Source: Echinicola vietnamensis DSM 17526 | Lineage (GTDB): Bacteria; Bacteroidota; Bacteroidia; Cytophagales; Cyclobacteriaceae | Reading direction: 5' to 3' | NCBI RefSeq assembly: GCF_000325705.1 | Contig: NC_019904.1 | Location: forward strand, 2,358,001 to 2,422,000 | Length of the DNA stretch: 64,000 nt | Shown here: in pieces, positions 26,682 through 35,329 of the stretch | Position numbering within the stretch: the first letter of the stretch is position 1 | Layout of the letters: every line of letters begins with the position of its first letter | The notes under the pieces: generated by a model | Told to the model about the DNA's origin: nothing | The model's database searches: none | Seen by the model: the letters and a program-made list of their open reading frames with translations, nothing else | Translations under genes and position numbers: made by a program

Positions 26682-28118
26682 TTACTTTTTCATCGCCAGC
26701 AATAGTCCCAAATAAGTCAAGGCACCATTGACCAAAAGGATTTCAAAACCAAATTGGTATCCCCCAAACCACGCTGCCGAATGGCTGTCCAGTATATAGC
26801 AAATGACAGGAGACGCCAAACAAATGGCCGGTACCAACTTGTCCTTAACCGCAATTTTATTGGTCAGGCCAAACGCAAACAATCCCAACAGTGGGCCGTA
26901 GGTGAAACCTGCAGCTTTAAACACCGCACTTACCACACTGCTGTTATTGAGCAAGTCAAATAGCACGATGACCACAAAAATCAGGGCCGTAAAGCCTATA
27001 TGAACCTTTAGACGCGTGGCTCTTTGGTTGAGGTGCCGTTTGGTCGGCAATTTCATGATATCCACACAGAAAGAGGTGGTGAGTGCTGTCAACGCCGAAT
27101 CAGCACTGGAAAATGCCGCAGCGATAATGCCAAGCAAAAAGGTGATGCCTGCCAACGTACCAAAGTGATCCAGCGCAAGGATAGGGTAGAGCTCATCGGA
27201 GCTTGTTGGGATGGCGATGTTGTTTTGGGCTGCAAAATAGTAGAGCAACACCCCCAATGAAAGGAAAAACAGGTTGGAAATAAAAAAGCTGATGGAAAAC
27301 CACAGGATGTTCTTTTTGGCTTCTTTTTGGTCTTTGCAGGTCAGGTTTTTTTGCATGACGTTTTGGTCCAGCCCATTCATGGTAATGGTGATAAATATGC
27401 CTGCAAAAAACATTTTAAAGAAGTTTTTATTGGACAAGGGGTCCCATTCAAAAACCGTTGAGAGCGGGCTTTGATGTATGACACTGGTGAGTTCACCCAA
27501 GCTGAGGTCGAGCTGCTGGCTGATGATGACGATGCTGATGATCACTGCCAGCAGTAGAAAGGTTGTTTGGAGCGTGTCCGTCCAAACAATGGTTTTGATG
27601 CCGCCTTTGTAGGTGTATATCCAGATGAGCGTGGCGGTGGTGAGTACAGTCACAAAAAACGGGATGTTATACGCATCAAAAAAAGCAATTTGCAGAACGG
27701 TGGCTGCCAAAAACAATCGGAAAGATGCCCCAATCGTTTGGGAAACCAAAAAGATCACCGCACCTGATAGGTAGGCTTTTTGGCCAAAACGATCCCGGAG
27801 GTACTCATAAATACTGATCAGGTTTAGCCGGTAAAATAGGGGGATCAGTACCATTGCGATCACGGCATAGCCCACCATGTTGCCCATGACAAATTGCAAA
27901 TAATTCCAAGATGAATTGCCCACTTCTCCTGGAACTGAAATAAAGGTAACCCCTGACAGGGACGCCCCCACCATCCCAAAAGCCACCAGGTACCATGGCG
28001 ATTGCCTATTGGCCGTATAAAATGTCAGGTCATCTGTTTTGCGCGAGGTCAGGTAACTGATCAGCAGCAACAGTAGGAAATAGGATGAAATGACGATAAA
28101 TACGAGTGTTTGGCTCAT
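26682..28118 (-). CDS. Sodium:solute symporter family transporter, probable amino-sugar uptake
   Basis: The 478-residue inner-membrane protein has about 13 hydrophobic segments and typical SSS-family features. These are GASLSGVTFISVPGEVG near residue 52, a YEYLRDRFG segment and the conserved AAAFSSADSALTALTTSF in the C-terminal half. Family members import sugars, sialic acid, amino acids or vitamins with Na+. It is the last gene of a minus-strand cluster after the kinase, murQ and glycan hydrolase genes. That makes MurNAc, anhydro-MurNAc or GlcNAc-containing fragments the most likely substrate. The gap to the previous gene is 88 bases, so it may also have its own promoter. Substrate is inferred from context only. 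Confidence 0.85.
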   Translation of the reverse strand: MSQTLVFIVISSYFLLLLLISYLTSRKTDDLTFYTANRQSPWYLVAFGMVGASLSGVTFISVPGEVGNSSWNYLQFVMGNMVGYAVIAMVLIPLFYRLNLISIYEYLRDRFGQKAYLSGAVIFLVSQTIGASFRLFLAATVLQIAFFDAYNIPFFVTVLTTATLIWIYTYKGGIKTIVWTDTLQTTFLLLAVIISIVIISQQLDLSLGELTSVIHQSPLSTVFEWDPLSNKNFFKMFFAGIFITITMNGLDQNVMQKNLTCKDQKEAKKNILWFSISFFISNLFFLSLGVLLYYFAAQNNIAIPTSSDELYPILALDHFGTLAGITFLLGIIAAAFSSADSALTALTTSFCVDIMKLPTKRHLNQRATRLKVHIGFTALIFVVIVLFDLLNNSSVVSAVFKAAGFTYGPLLGLFAFGLTNKIAVKDKLVPAICLASPVICYILDSHSAAWFGGYQFGFEILLVNGALTYLGLLLAMKK

Positions 28119-28206
28119 GGAATGCGTGATATGTTTAGGTTCTTTGCTCTTTCTTCATTGCTGCTTGATCCGACTCAGCTACCTGATGCACGATTTTGTC
28201 CCTCCC

Positions 28207-29754
28207 TTACTCACCTGCCACACGTTTTCTTTTACCTCGTGTGGTGACGCTGATGGTGGTGGAGGCGTTACTTTCGTTGTGTAGCCTGTCCACGGCCGTT
28301 AGGCAATAGTGGTAAGTGGTCCGTTTTTGGATGTCTTCATCCTTCCAGCTTTGCTGCCCGTATGCGGAGCAGGGAACCTTGGCCACTATTTGCTGCGGAT
28401 TGTTGATGTCAAGGTTGTTAAGATCTTCAGAACGGTAAATTACGAAATATTGGGCACCTCCCCTTGCATTTTCCTCCCATTCCAAGGTGATTCCCGTGTC
28501 AGGACTGCCTGATGCCGACAGCTGATCGGGAGCATCCGGTGGCGTTTGGTCGATCCACGACATGACCGGAGGGAGCGCAGGGCTTGGATATACTTTTGCC
28601 AACTGATCATGGATATTTTCCTTGCGTTGGAGAATGGTCTTGGCACTGAAGAACATGCTTCCTTTGACCATGGGAAATGTCCTGTTGTACTGAATTTGGT
28701 TGACAACTTCATTTTTGTCTTCCCATCCTTTTTGGCCCAAGCGATAAATGCCTTGGCCGATGTAGACGTCACGTCCATAGCTATTTTCGGCCCACCATTT
28801 TACCAATGTTTTGTATTCTGCCAATTCAAACCCAATATGCCAGTATATTTGTGGAGTGACGTAATCGATCCAACCTTCACGTAGCCATTTCAGGACATCA
28901 GCATACAAGTCATCATAATTGGTCTGACCTGCTTTAGTGGCTGAGCCTTTGGGATCCCTGTCTAGGTTTCGCCAAACCCCAAAGGGACTGATGCCGAATT
29001 TGACAAAGGGCTTTTCCGTTTTTATCCTCTTGGACAATTCTTCGACAAAATAATCTACATTATGTCTTCTCCATTCCTCAATGTCATCAAAGTGGCTTCC
29101 GAATTGCTCAAATGAGCCCTTGTCAGGAAATTCCTCCCCAGCGATCTTGTAAGGGTAAAAATAATCGTCAAAATGAACGGCGTCGAGGTCGTAGTGTTTG
29201 ACCACCTCAATGATGGACCGCAGCACAAATTCCTGTGCTGCGGGGATTCCTGGATCGTAATACCATTTCCCTCCATACTGTACAAACCAATCCGGATGCT
29301 TCACCAAGGGATGGTCGGCAGACGGGATAAAATCCGAACTGTTTGATGCCCGGTAAGGGTTAAACCAAGCATGGAATTCGAGGTTTCTCTTTTTTGCTTC
29401 GGCAATCATAAAGGCCAAAGGATTGTAGTAGGAGGAAGGAGCCTGTCCTTGCTTTCCAGTTAAATATGCGGACCAAGGTTCATAGCTGGAAGGATAAAAG
29501 GTGTCCGCTGTGGGGCGGATCTGCATGACGACTGCATTCATGCCCGCAGCGGCCAGGCTGTCGAGCAGCAGGACATATTCTTCCCGTTGCTGGGACGCAG
29601 GAAGCCCCGGTTTGCTAGGCCAGTCGATGTTGTTTACCGTGGCAATCCACGCAGCCCTGAGTTCTCGTTTGGGAGATTTTTGAGCCATGGCCATGGTGAA
29701 CGGCAATAGCGTCAACATCATCATTAATACGGTGCGGGTCCAGGTTAAGGTCAT
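28207..29754 (-). CDS. GHL10 (DUF187, DigH/YddW-like) glycosyl hydrolase with C-terminal FN3 domain
   Basis: This 515-residue exported protein has a signal peptide ending near TMAMAQ. Residues ~30-380 match the family 10-like hydrolases: RELRAAWIATVNNIDWPS, GMNAVVMQIRP, EFHAWFNPYR and the HFDDYFYPY motif. Residues ~420-510 form a fibronectin type III-like domain. The E. coli relative YddW (DigH) acts on peptidoglycan glycan strands that have lost their stem peptides. That fits the neighbouring murQ gene seven bases away and the amidase genes, which would make such denuded strands. Specificity is inferred. It is in the periplasm or on the cell surface. Confidence 0.85.
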   Translation of the reverse strand: MTLTWTRTVLMMMLTLLPFTMAMAQKSPKRELRAAWIATVNNIDWPSKPGLPASQQREEYVLLLDSLAAAGMNAVVMQIRPTADTFYPSSYEPWSAYLTGKQGQAPSSYYNPLAFMIAEAKKRNLEFHAWFNPYRASNSSDFIPSADHPLVKHPDWFVQYGGKWYYDPGIPAAQEFVLRSIIEVVKHYDLDAVHFDDYFYPYKIAGEEFPDKGSFEQFGSHFDDIEEWRRHNVDYFVEELSKRIKTEKPFVKFGISPFGVWRNLDRDPKGSATKAGQTNYDDLYADVLKWLREGWIDYVTPQIYWHIGFELAEYKTLVKWWAENSYGRDVYIGQGIYRLGQKGWEDKNEVVNQIQYNRTFPMVKGSMFFSAKTILQRKENIHDQLAKVYPSPALPPVMSWIDQTPPDAPDQLSASGSPDTGITLEWEENARGGAQYFVIYRSEDLNNLDINNPQQIVAKVPCSAYGQQSWKDEDIQKRTTYHYCLTAVDRLHNESNASTTISVTTRGKRKRVAGE

Positions 29755-29761
29755 GATTCGT

Positions 29762-30586
29762 TTAGTTGTTTTGATAAGCGTCTATAGCCTTTTTTACGGA
29801 GCCGTGAGCAGTCAACAGTTTCAGTGCCGTACCCTCATCCAGTTCGGGGATTTCCTCAAGGATCATCCTTGTGCCTCTTTTTACCAGTTTTTGGTTGCTG
29901 AGCTGCATATTGACCATTTTGTTGCCTTTTACTTTGCCGAGCATAATCATCAAGCTGGTACTGATCATGTTGAGGACTAGTTTTTGAGCAGTTCCTGCCT
30001 TCATCCGGGTGCTGCCAGTGACAAATTCCGGCCCCACTTCCACCTCGATAGGGAAGTCAGCATCACCCGAAATCTGGGCATTGGCGTTACAGGCAATGCT
30101 TCCAGTCATTACTCCATGGGCTTTGGCTGTTTGTAAGCCTCCCCGGACATAAGGGGTCCTTCCTGATGCCGCGATGCCGATCAGGATGTCGTTTTCGGTG
30201 ATGTGCTGTGCTTTAAGGTCCACCCACGCTTGGTCAAGATCGTCCTCAGCACCTTCTACTGCGTGACGGATAGCGCTGTCTCCTCCAGCAATAAGGCCAC
30301 ACACCAACTCCGGTGAGGCGCCATAAGTGGGCGGAATTTCGGAAGCATCCAAAATTCCCAACCTTCCCGAAGTGCCCGCGCCGATGTAAAAGAGCCTTCC
30401 TCCTTTGACCATTTTTTCGGCCGCCGCAGTGATCAGTTTTTCAATTTGTGGAATGGCCGCTTGAACGGCAACGGCTACTTTTTGATCCTCTTGATTGATG
30501 CTCGTCAAGAGCTCTTGGGCATTCATTTTATCCAAGTCCTCATAGAGGGAGGACGTTTCCGTGGTGAGAGCGTTTTGCGCAGACAT
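29762..30586 (-). CDS. murQ: N-acetylmuramic acid 6-phosphate etherase
   Basis: MurQ cleaves the lactyl ether of MurNAc-6-P to give GlcNAc-6-P and D-lactate in the cytoplasm (EC 4.2.1.126), the entry step that makes wall-derived MurNAc usable. This 274-residue SIS-domain protein has the phosphate-binding GAGTSGRLGILDASE segment, containing one catalytic Glu, and the second Glu in VEGAEDD. The later GSTRMKAGTAQKLVLNM is strictly family-specific. Length is slightly short of E. coli MurQ (298). It starts four bases after the kinase gene ends, which is a clear operon. The kinase would provide its substrate, because no PTS gene is present to phosphorylate MurNAc on import. Confidence 0.96.
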   Translation of the reverse strand: MSAQNALTTETSSLYEDLDKMNAQELLTSINQEDQKVAVAVQAAIPQIEKLITAAAEKMVKGGRLFYIGAGTSGRLGILDASEIPPTYGASPELVCGLIAGGDSAIRHAVEGAEDDLDQAWVDLKAQHITENDILIGIAASGRTPYVRGGLQTAKAHGVMTGSIACNANAQISGDADFPIEVEVGPEFVTGSTRMKAGTAQKLVLNMISTSLMIMLGKVKGNKMVNMQLSNQKLVKRGTRMILEEIPELDEGTALKLLTAHGSVKKAIDAYQNN

Positions 30587-30590
30587 GATG

Positions 30591-31451
30591 TTATTTAATA
30601 GCGGGTACGGTTTTACAATGGTATTTGATTAGCCCGTTCATAGGGTGCTGTATGATTTTGTGGATGGCTAATCCGTATTCATCGGCAATAGCATGTAGGA
30701 AATCGCTGAAATGATAAGCAATGGATCCGCTGAACGTAATGGTGTCGTTCAGCCCATGCGCCTCATAGGCCAATACATAGTAGTCAAAGAATTTTCTGAA
30801 ATTGTCCTTGAGGATTTTTTCACAAGCTGGATGGTGCGCATATTTCAGCAAGAATGGGGTGAAAGATGCCAAATATCGGTTTGCTTGTGGCTTATTATAG
30901 ATTTTGTCCAGGATTTCCCGAAGGTCCATCGGGTAGGTAGCGAGGAAGTCAGCCCTGATTTCTGGCGCGATCTTTTCTTGGAGGATGAGCGAAATGAGGT
31001 CTTTGCAAAGGACTGTTCCACTGCCCCAATCTGCTAGGATATATCCAAGGGATGGGACATTGTCTATGATGTCTTTTCCATCATAGACGCAGGAATTAGC
31101 TCCTGTGCCCAAGATACAGGTGATGCCACGTTGGTCTTGCAAAAGGCTCCTGGCCGCTCCAAGGATGTCGCCATATACTTCGGTGGGGTATTTGACAGGC
31201 AGTACGGATTCAATGGCATTTTTTACTTGGCTGACTTTTTCCGGGAGGCCACAACCGGCACCGTAGAAAATCACCTTTTCGACGCCCTTCGTGACGGGGA
31301 GTACTTCGTTTTGGATGATTTGTGCAATTTCATTTTCCGTCAAAAAATAGGGGTTCAGCCCCTTGCATTGCACTGCATCAATGGTGTTTCCCTCTTCATC
31401 CACTAATCTCCAATCGGTTTTAGTGGATCCACTATCTGCGATTAACAGCAT
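30591..31451 (-). CDS. BadF/BadG-type amino-sugar kinase (GlcNAc/MurNAc kinase, MurK-like)
   Basis: The 286-residue ASKHA-fold kinase has the phosphate-1 motif IADSGSTKTDWRL at the N-terminus, the phosphate-2 motif ILGTGANSC near residue 115 and a DWGSG segment. BadF/BadG/BcrA ATPase relatives include GlcNAc kinase and the Clostridium enzyme MurK, which phosphorylates MurNAc. Being first in the operon with murQ strongly suggests that it makes MurNAc-6-P (and perhaps GlcNAc-6-P). I chose the ATG at 31451 rather than the in-frame TTG at 31460. A copy of the shared 18-bp palindrome lies 93-110 bases upstream. Confidence 0.85.
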   Translation of the reverse strand: MLLIADSGSTKTDWRLVDEEGNTIDAVQCKGLNPYFLTENEIAQIIQNEVLPVTKGVEKVIFYGAGCGLPEKVSQVKNAIESVLPVKYPTEVYGDILGAARSLLQDQRGITCILGTGANSCVYDGKDIIDNVPSLGYILADWGSGTVLCKDLISLILQEKIAPEIRADFLATYPMDLREILDKIYNKPQANRYLASFTPFLLKYAHHPACEKILKDNFRKFFDYYVLAYEAHGLNDTITFSGSIAYHFSDFLHAIADEYGLAIHKIIQHPMNGLIKYHCKTVPAIK

Positions 31452-31543
31452 ATTGATCAATTTAATTTGACAAAATGGGTGACTTTTCCTTGGATCAAAG
31501 CGTCACTTCTGATACAAAGATGTTGGTATTTGCTCCTTTAGGC

Positions 31544-31561
31544 ATCCCTGAAAATAGGGAT
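31544..31561 (-). promoter_or_regulatory. Shared palindrome, copy 1, upstream of the kinase-murQ operon
   Basis: ATCCCTGAAAATAGGGAT is an inverted repeat (ATCCCT, six bases, AGGGAT). It lies 93-110 bases before the kinase start on the minus strand. Near-identical sequences lie at 32540, 33570 and 36455, each ahead of a gene of the same proposed pathway. It is probably a regulator-binding site. Confidence 0.65.
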
Positions 31562-31584
31562 TTGCCATAATCACTGGATTGTCC

Positions 31585-32481
31585 TTAAAGGTATTTCTTA
31601 TACAAATTATGCAATATACGGATGTCATTCTCCGTCAGGGGTGAATCAATGTCCTGTTGGATAAAATGGAGTTTGAATGACTGAATGGCCGCCCCCGGGT
31701 CGCTGATATCGTAGCCAATGATCCGCAATGCTTCGAGTGGGTGAAACGAATCGGGAACGGCTTCCAGCATGACGGTTTCGGTTTTATAGCCCATGTCCCC
31801 TGTGGGAAGGTCAATATCCATCAGGAGAAAGTCATCATACCATAAGCCAAAGCCCTCTTCCGCTAGCCGTTTCCAAGGAAAATGGATGCTGGGATCTACT
31901 TTTCGTCTCGGAGCCAGGTCAGCATGGCCAATGAAATTGGCTGTGGGGATATTGTAATCTTCTTTGAGCCGTTTGAGTAATTTGAGTAGGCTATTGATCT
32001 GTTCTTCGGTGAAAGGTTCTTTGCCGTTATTGTCCAGTTCGATCCCCAATGAAGCGGAGTTGAGGTCGGTGTCATGTCCCCATTTCCCGCGGCCGGCATG
32101 CCAAGATCGAAGGTAGTCATTGAGCATCTGGACGATGGTACCATCCCGGCTGATGACATAATGCGAGCTGACTTGTGTTCTGGGAATGGTGAAGGTATGA
32201 ATGGTTTGTTCCAGTGAATCCTGAGCAGTGTGGTGAATAACCACAAAGTTTGGTTTTCTGATGCTGAAGTTGGTAGTGCCTACCCAGAGGTCATTGAGAT
32301 GGGTGGTGTCAGCAGCGTCTTTTTTTACGAGGGGAGTGGCTGTGATTTTTTCCACCTGTGCATCCACCTGTTTTTGGTGGGCCTTGTTGATATCCGCATA
32401 GGGTTTTGGACTGCATGAAAAGAGCAATATTCCTAGTGCGGTAAATAGAACAAACGCTTGATAATTGGTATAATTCATCAT
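31585..32481 (-). CDS. N-acetylmuramoyl-L-alanine amidase lipoprotein (Amidase_2)
   Basis: The 298-residue protein is a lipoprotein with lipobox LLFSC (Cys23), so it is probably anchored in the outer membrane facing the periplasm. Residues ~75-215 are an Amidase_2/PGRP-type zinc amidase. Zinc ligands are expected at the first His of VIHHTAQ (near residue 83), the His in FIGHADLAPRRKVDP and the Asp of that same segment. SSHYVISRDGTIVQML is also typical, and the order resembles AmiD. The ~80-residue C-terminal part resembles the peptidoglycan-binding tail of AmiD-type enzymes. It would cut stem peptides from MurNAc. Palindrome copy 2 lies 59-76 bases upstream. Confidence 0.92.
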   Translation of the reverse strand: MMNYTNYQAFVLFTALGILLFSCSPKPYADINKAHQKQVDAQVEKITATPLVKKDAADTTHLNDLWVGTTNFSIRKPNFVVIHHTAQDSLEQTIHTFTIPRTQVSSHYVISRDGTIVQMLNDYLRSWHAGRGKWGHDTDLNSASLGIELDNNGKEPFTEEQINSLLKLLKRLKEDYNIPTANFIGHADLAPRRKVDPSIHFPWKRLAEEGFGLWYDDFLLMDIDLPTGDMGYKTETVMLEAVPDSFHPLEALRIIGYDISDPGAAIQSFKLHFIQQDIDSPLTENDIRILHNLYKKYL

Positions 32482-32539
32482 ATGGGATTCCTGAGTAATT
32501 AATGAATATACAAATATCAGGGAAAAAAGTAGGTTTTAG

Positions 32540-32557
32540 CTCACCGAAAACAGGGAT
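32540..32557 (-). promoter_or_regulatory. Shared palindrome, copy 2, upstream of the amidase lipoprotein
   Basis: CTCACCGAAAACAGGGAT matches the right half of the shared motif fully (GAAAACAGGGAT) and the left half in three of six positions. It lies 59-76 bases ahead of the amidase start on the minus strand. It is the most degenerate of the four copies. Confidence 0.45.
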
Positions 32558-32749
32558 TTGTTTCAAGGAGATGGGGTTGGATTTGAACTTAATATCCCTC
32601 TTAAGTCAGGCCACTAAGATACCATGGGAACTGGAGGTGAAAGGAGCTTGAAAGGAACTGGTAAAATACTGTTAAGGAAAGGCCAATTCAGCTAATACCA
32701 GTTAAATGATGAGTCCTAAAATTCATCCAGTCACCAAAAATAGAACATG

Positions 32750-33385
32750 CTAACCAATTAATCTTCTTTTGTAAGCATTGTTGACCAGTTCAGCGGTGTT
32801 TTTGGCTTGTAGTTTATAGAGCAGGTTTTTGCGGTGGGTTTCTACAGTGTTTTTGCTGATAAATAACTTTTCCGCGATCTCTTGGGTGGTAAGGCCATTG
32901 GCGATACAGCCCAAGACTTCCATTTCACGTTCAGAAAGCTTTTCGTTGAATGGGGTTCTATGGGGTTGTTTCATAAAACTGCTCAGCAGGGTCTTGCTGA
33001 CTTCTTCTCCCAGAAAAGTGCCGCCATTGTAGAGGGTTTTGATCGCTTCCACCAAGTCATCCTTTCCGGTGTTTTTAAGGATATAGCCTTGAGCACCAGT
33101 CTTCAGCATGTCCGATACAAAATGCCTGTCGTTATGCATGCTCAGCCCTAATACTTTCAGGGCCTTATGGGCTTTCAGCAGTTGTTTGGTGGCAGCCACC
33201 CCGTCCATCACGGGCATATTGATGTCCATGATCACGATGTCCACGGGCTGATCGATACAGTAATCCAGCGCTTCTTGGCCATTAAGTGCTTCACCGACTA
33301 CCTTGATGCCTGGAATATCAAGGAGCATAGCCTTCAGTCCATCTATAAACATGCGGTGGTCATCCGCTATCAGTACATTAATCAT
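32750..33385 (-). CDS. NarL/LuxR-family response regulator
   Basis: This 211-residue two-domain regulator has a receiver domain (residues 1-120) with the acidic pair in IADDH, the phospho-acceptor Asp54 in VIMDINMP and a Lys in YILKNTG. Residues ~145-208 are a GerE/LuxR helix-turn-helix: LSEREMEVLGCIANGLTTQEIA, shown here as LSEREMEVLG then GLTTQEIAEKLF, followed by SKNTVETHRKNLLYKL. No kinase gene is adjacent. The HisKA_3 kinase at 22458-26573 is the natural candidate partner. Its position between the two amidase genes, flanked by palindrome copies 2 and 3, makes it a candidate regulator of the locus. That is inference. Confidence 0.92.
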   Translation of the reverse strand: MINVLIADDHRMFIDGLKAMLLDIPGIKVVGEALNGQEALDYCIDQPVDIVIMDINMPVMDGVAATKQLLKAHKALKVLGLSMHNDRHFVSDMLKTGAQGYILKNTGKDDLVEAIKTLYNGGTFLGEEVSKTLLSSFMKQPHRTPFNEKLSEREMEVLGCIANGLTTQEIAEKLFISKNTVETHRKNLLYKLQAKNTAELVNNAYKRRLIG

Positions 33386-33569
33386 GATGCCTGCAGTTTG
33401 GTCCCTTTCGAGAAATAAGTAGCATTAATTTACAATTTTTTAAAATAGAATTTACATTAGCGGTAGATGCAAAGTCCACTGGAAACTAGTGGTTTCTGTC
33501 TGAGATTTGGGTTTAAATGTATTTTGGGCTGATTTCGGAATATTGTCCAAAGGTTAAGAAAAATGAAAA

Positions 33570-33587
33570 ATCACTGTTTTCAGGGAT
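33570..33587 (+). promoter_or_regulatory. Shared palindrome, copy 3, upstream of the broken amidase gene
   Basis: Read on the minus strand it is ATCCCTGAAAACAGTGAT, which differs from the consensus in one position. It lies 62-79 bases before the chosen amidase start and about 185 bases upstream of the divergent response regulator gene, so it could serve either. Confidence 0.6.
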
Positions 33588-33648
33588 GTGGGCATCAAGA
33601 GAAGGCTTTAATTTAGGGAGGATGAGAATTAAGCGAATGATTAAAAGT

Positions 33649-34308
33649 ATGAAGATAAGCCGATTGGGAATAGTGGCATTGGCGGTTATGATTCTGAGTT
33701 GTAGCTCTTCCACATATCGGGTGTTTGAAAAGCCGATAAAGTTTGATGAGGAAAGGAAACAGCTGACCTTGGAATACTTGGCTTCCCATTATGGTTTGGA
33801 GCAAGAGGAGCCGGTTATTACCCCGAAGATGGTGGTGCTGCACTGGACTGCCATTTCCGATCTGGAACGGTCTTATGATGCCATGAATCCGGTCAGACTT
33901 CCCGGAAGTAGAAAGGGGATTGCTGAGGCGAGTGCCCTGAATGTGTCAGCCCACTACCTTATCGATCGGGATGGGACGATTTTCAGACAGCTACCGGATA
34001 CGGTAATGGCGCGGCATGTTATTGGTCTGAATCATTGTGCCATTGGTGTGGAAAATGTAGGCAGTGCAGACGCACCGCTCACCAAGGCTCAGTTGAAAGC
34101 GAATGAGGCTTTAGTGAGGCATTTAAAAAGAAAATATCCCATTGATTATGTGATTGGGCACTTTGAATATACCGCTTTTGAAGACCACGCGTTATAGCTG
34201 GAAAAGGATGAGGGATATAGGACGCAGAAAACAGACCCGGGAGAAAGTTTTATGGAAAAAATCCGAAACCGGTTACGGGATTTGGATTTGAAAGTAGTTC
34301 CTCAATGA
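33649..34308 (+). pseudogene. N-acetylmuramoyl-L-alanine amidase lipoprotein interrupted by an in-frame amber codon
   Basis: The frame encodes a lipoprotein signal (MILSC) and an Amidase_2 domain with VLHWTA (zinc His), SAHYLIDRDGTIFRQLPD, GVENVGSADAPLT and VIGHFEYTAF (second His). Translation stops at a TAG at 34195-34197 after DHAL. The same frame continues for 36 more codons with amidase-like sequence, LEKDEGYRTQKTDPGESFMEK split here as LEKDEGYRTQ and KTDPGESFMEK, and ends at TGA 34306-34308. The lost part holds KTDPG, whose Asp is normally the third zinc ligand. A single G-to-A change in a Trp codon (TGG to TAG) would explain it. Starts at 33622 or 33517 are possible, but 33649 gives the best signal peptide. 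Confidence 0.75.
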
Positions 34309-34337
34309 TCCATTTGCGTCATTTGTCTGGTATTTTA

Positions 34338-34373
34338 GGGTGCCAGTAGTCTTGGATAGCACTGCTGGCACCC
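34338..34373. terminator. Hairpin between the amidase pseudogene and hflC
   Basis: GGGTGCCAGTAGT (34338-34350) pairs with ACTGCTGGCACCC (34361-34373), giving 13 pairs with one G-U and a ten-base loop. It lies between two convergent genes. There is no long T-run, so it may be a shared weak terminator or an RNA-stabilising stem. Confidence 0.55.
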
Positions 34374-34390
34374 CGGTATCATTCAGTTGG

Positions 34391-35329
34391 TTAGTTTAAC
34401 CTGTTCAAGAACCTGAAAAACTCAGAGTCGGTGGACAGGATGATGCTGGTATTTTCTTCCAGTGATTTTTCGAAGCTTTCCATCGTTCGGAGAAATTTAT
34501 AAAGTTCGATTGCTTGCCTGTTTTGATTATAAGCTGCGGCATAGATGTCAGTGGCTTCCGCATCTGCACGGCCTTTGATTTCTTCTGCCTCACGAAATGC
34601 CTCAGACTGGATCTGAGCAAGGTCTCTTTCCTTGTCCCCTTGGATTTTACGGGCTTCACCTTGTCCTTCTGATCGGAACTGATCGGCAATACGGTTTCGC
34701 TCACTGATCATCCGGTCGTACACCCTGTCTCTTACTTCATTTACGTAGTTCATGCGTTTGAATTTAAAGTCCAAGATGCGGACACCGAGGTCTGTGGTCC
34801 TTTGATTGGCCTTGGAAAGGACGATCTCCTCGATTTTCTCACGCCCAACGGTGATCTCCTCCAGTACCTCCAGTTCTTCCATGAAATCTTCCGTTACTTC
34901 GGGATCTCGGTTGGTGGAGCGAACCACGTCCAGCAGATTATGGCTGGCAATGGCATTTCTGGTCTCTCCATCCAAGATGTCGTCCAGGCGGGATTGGGCG
35001 GACCTTTCATCTCTGAGCCGGATAAAAAACTGCAGGGGGTCTGTTATTTCCCACCGTGCATAGGTGTCCACAAAGATGAATTTTTTGTCTTTGGTGGGGA
35101 CTTGGTTACGGTCACCGTCCCATTCCAGGTATCTTTTGTCGAAGAACTGCACTTTTTGCAAAAACGGCACCTTAAAATTGACTCCAGGGGTTGTTCTGGG
35201 TTCGCCGATGGGTTTCCCGAATTGCGTAACGATGGATTGTTGGGTTTCATCTTGGATAAAGATGCTGCTGTTTACCGTGACGAGCAAGATGACGCCAATG
35301 ACGATGTATATGATAATGCGCTTTTTCAT
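34391..35329 (-). CDS. hflC: Protease modulator HflC
   Basis: HflC is a 312-residue inner-membrane SPFH/band 7 protein that assembles with HflK into a large cage around the FtsH protease. The N-terminal membrane helix (residues ~4-22) precedes the SPFH domain with VTQFGKPIGEPRTTPGVNFK and DTYARWEITDPLQF. The helical region RNRIADQFRSEGQGEARKI is characteristic and is followed by a coiled coil. Its start overlaps the end of hflK by four bases (ATGA), so the two are translationally coupled. The pair lies inside the peptidoglycan locus but is probably a housekeeping insertion. Confidence 0.92.
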   Translation of the reverse strand: MKKRIIIYIVIGVILLVTVNSSIFIQDETQQSIVTQFGKPIGEPRTTPGVNFKVPFLQKVQFFDKRYLEWDGDRNQVPTKDKKFIFVDTYARWEITDPLQFFIRLRDERSAQSRLDDILDGETRNAIASHNLLDVVRSTNRDPEVTEDFMEELEVLEEITVGREKIEEIVLSKANQRTTDLGVRILDFKFKRMNYVNEVRDRVYDRMISERNRIADQFRSEGQGEARKIQGDKERDLAQIQSEAFREAEEIKGRADAEATDIYAAAYNQNRQAIELYKFLRTMESFEKSLEENTSIILSTDSEFFRFLNRLN

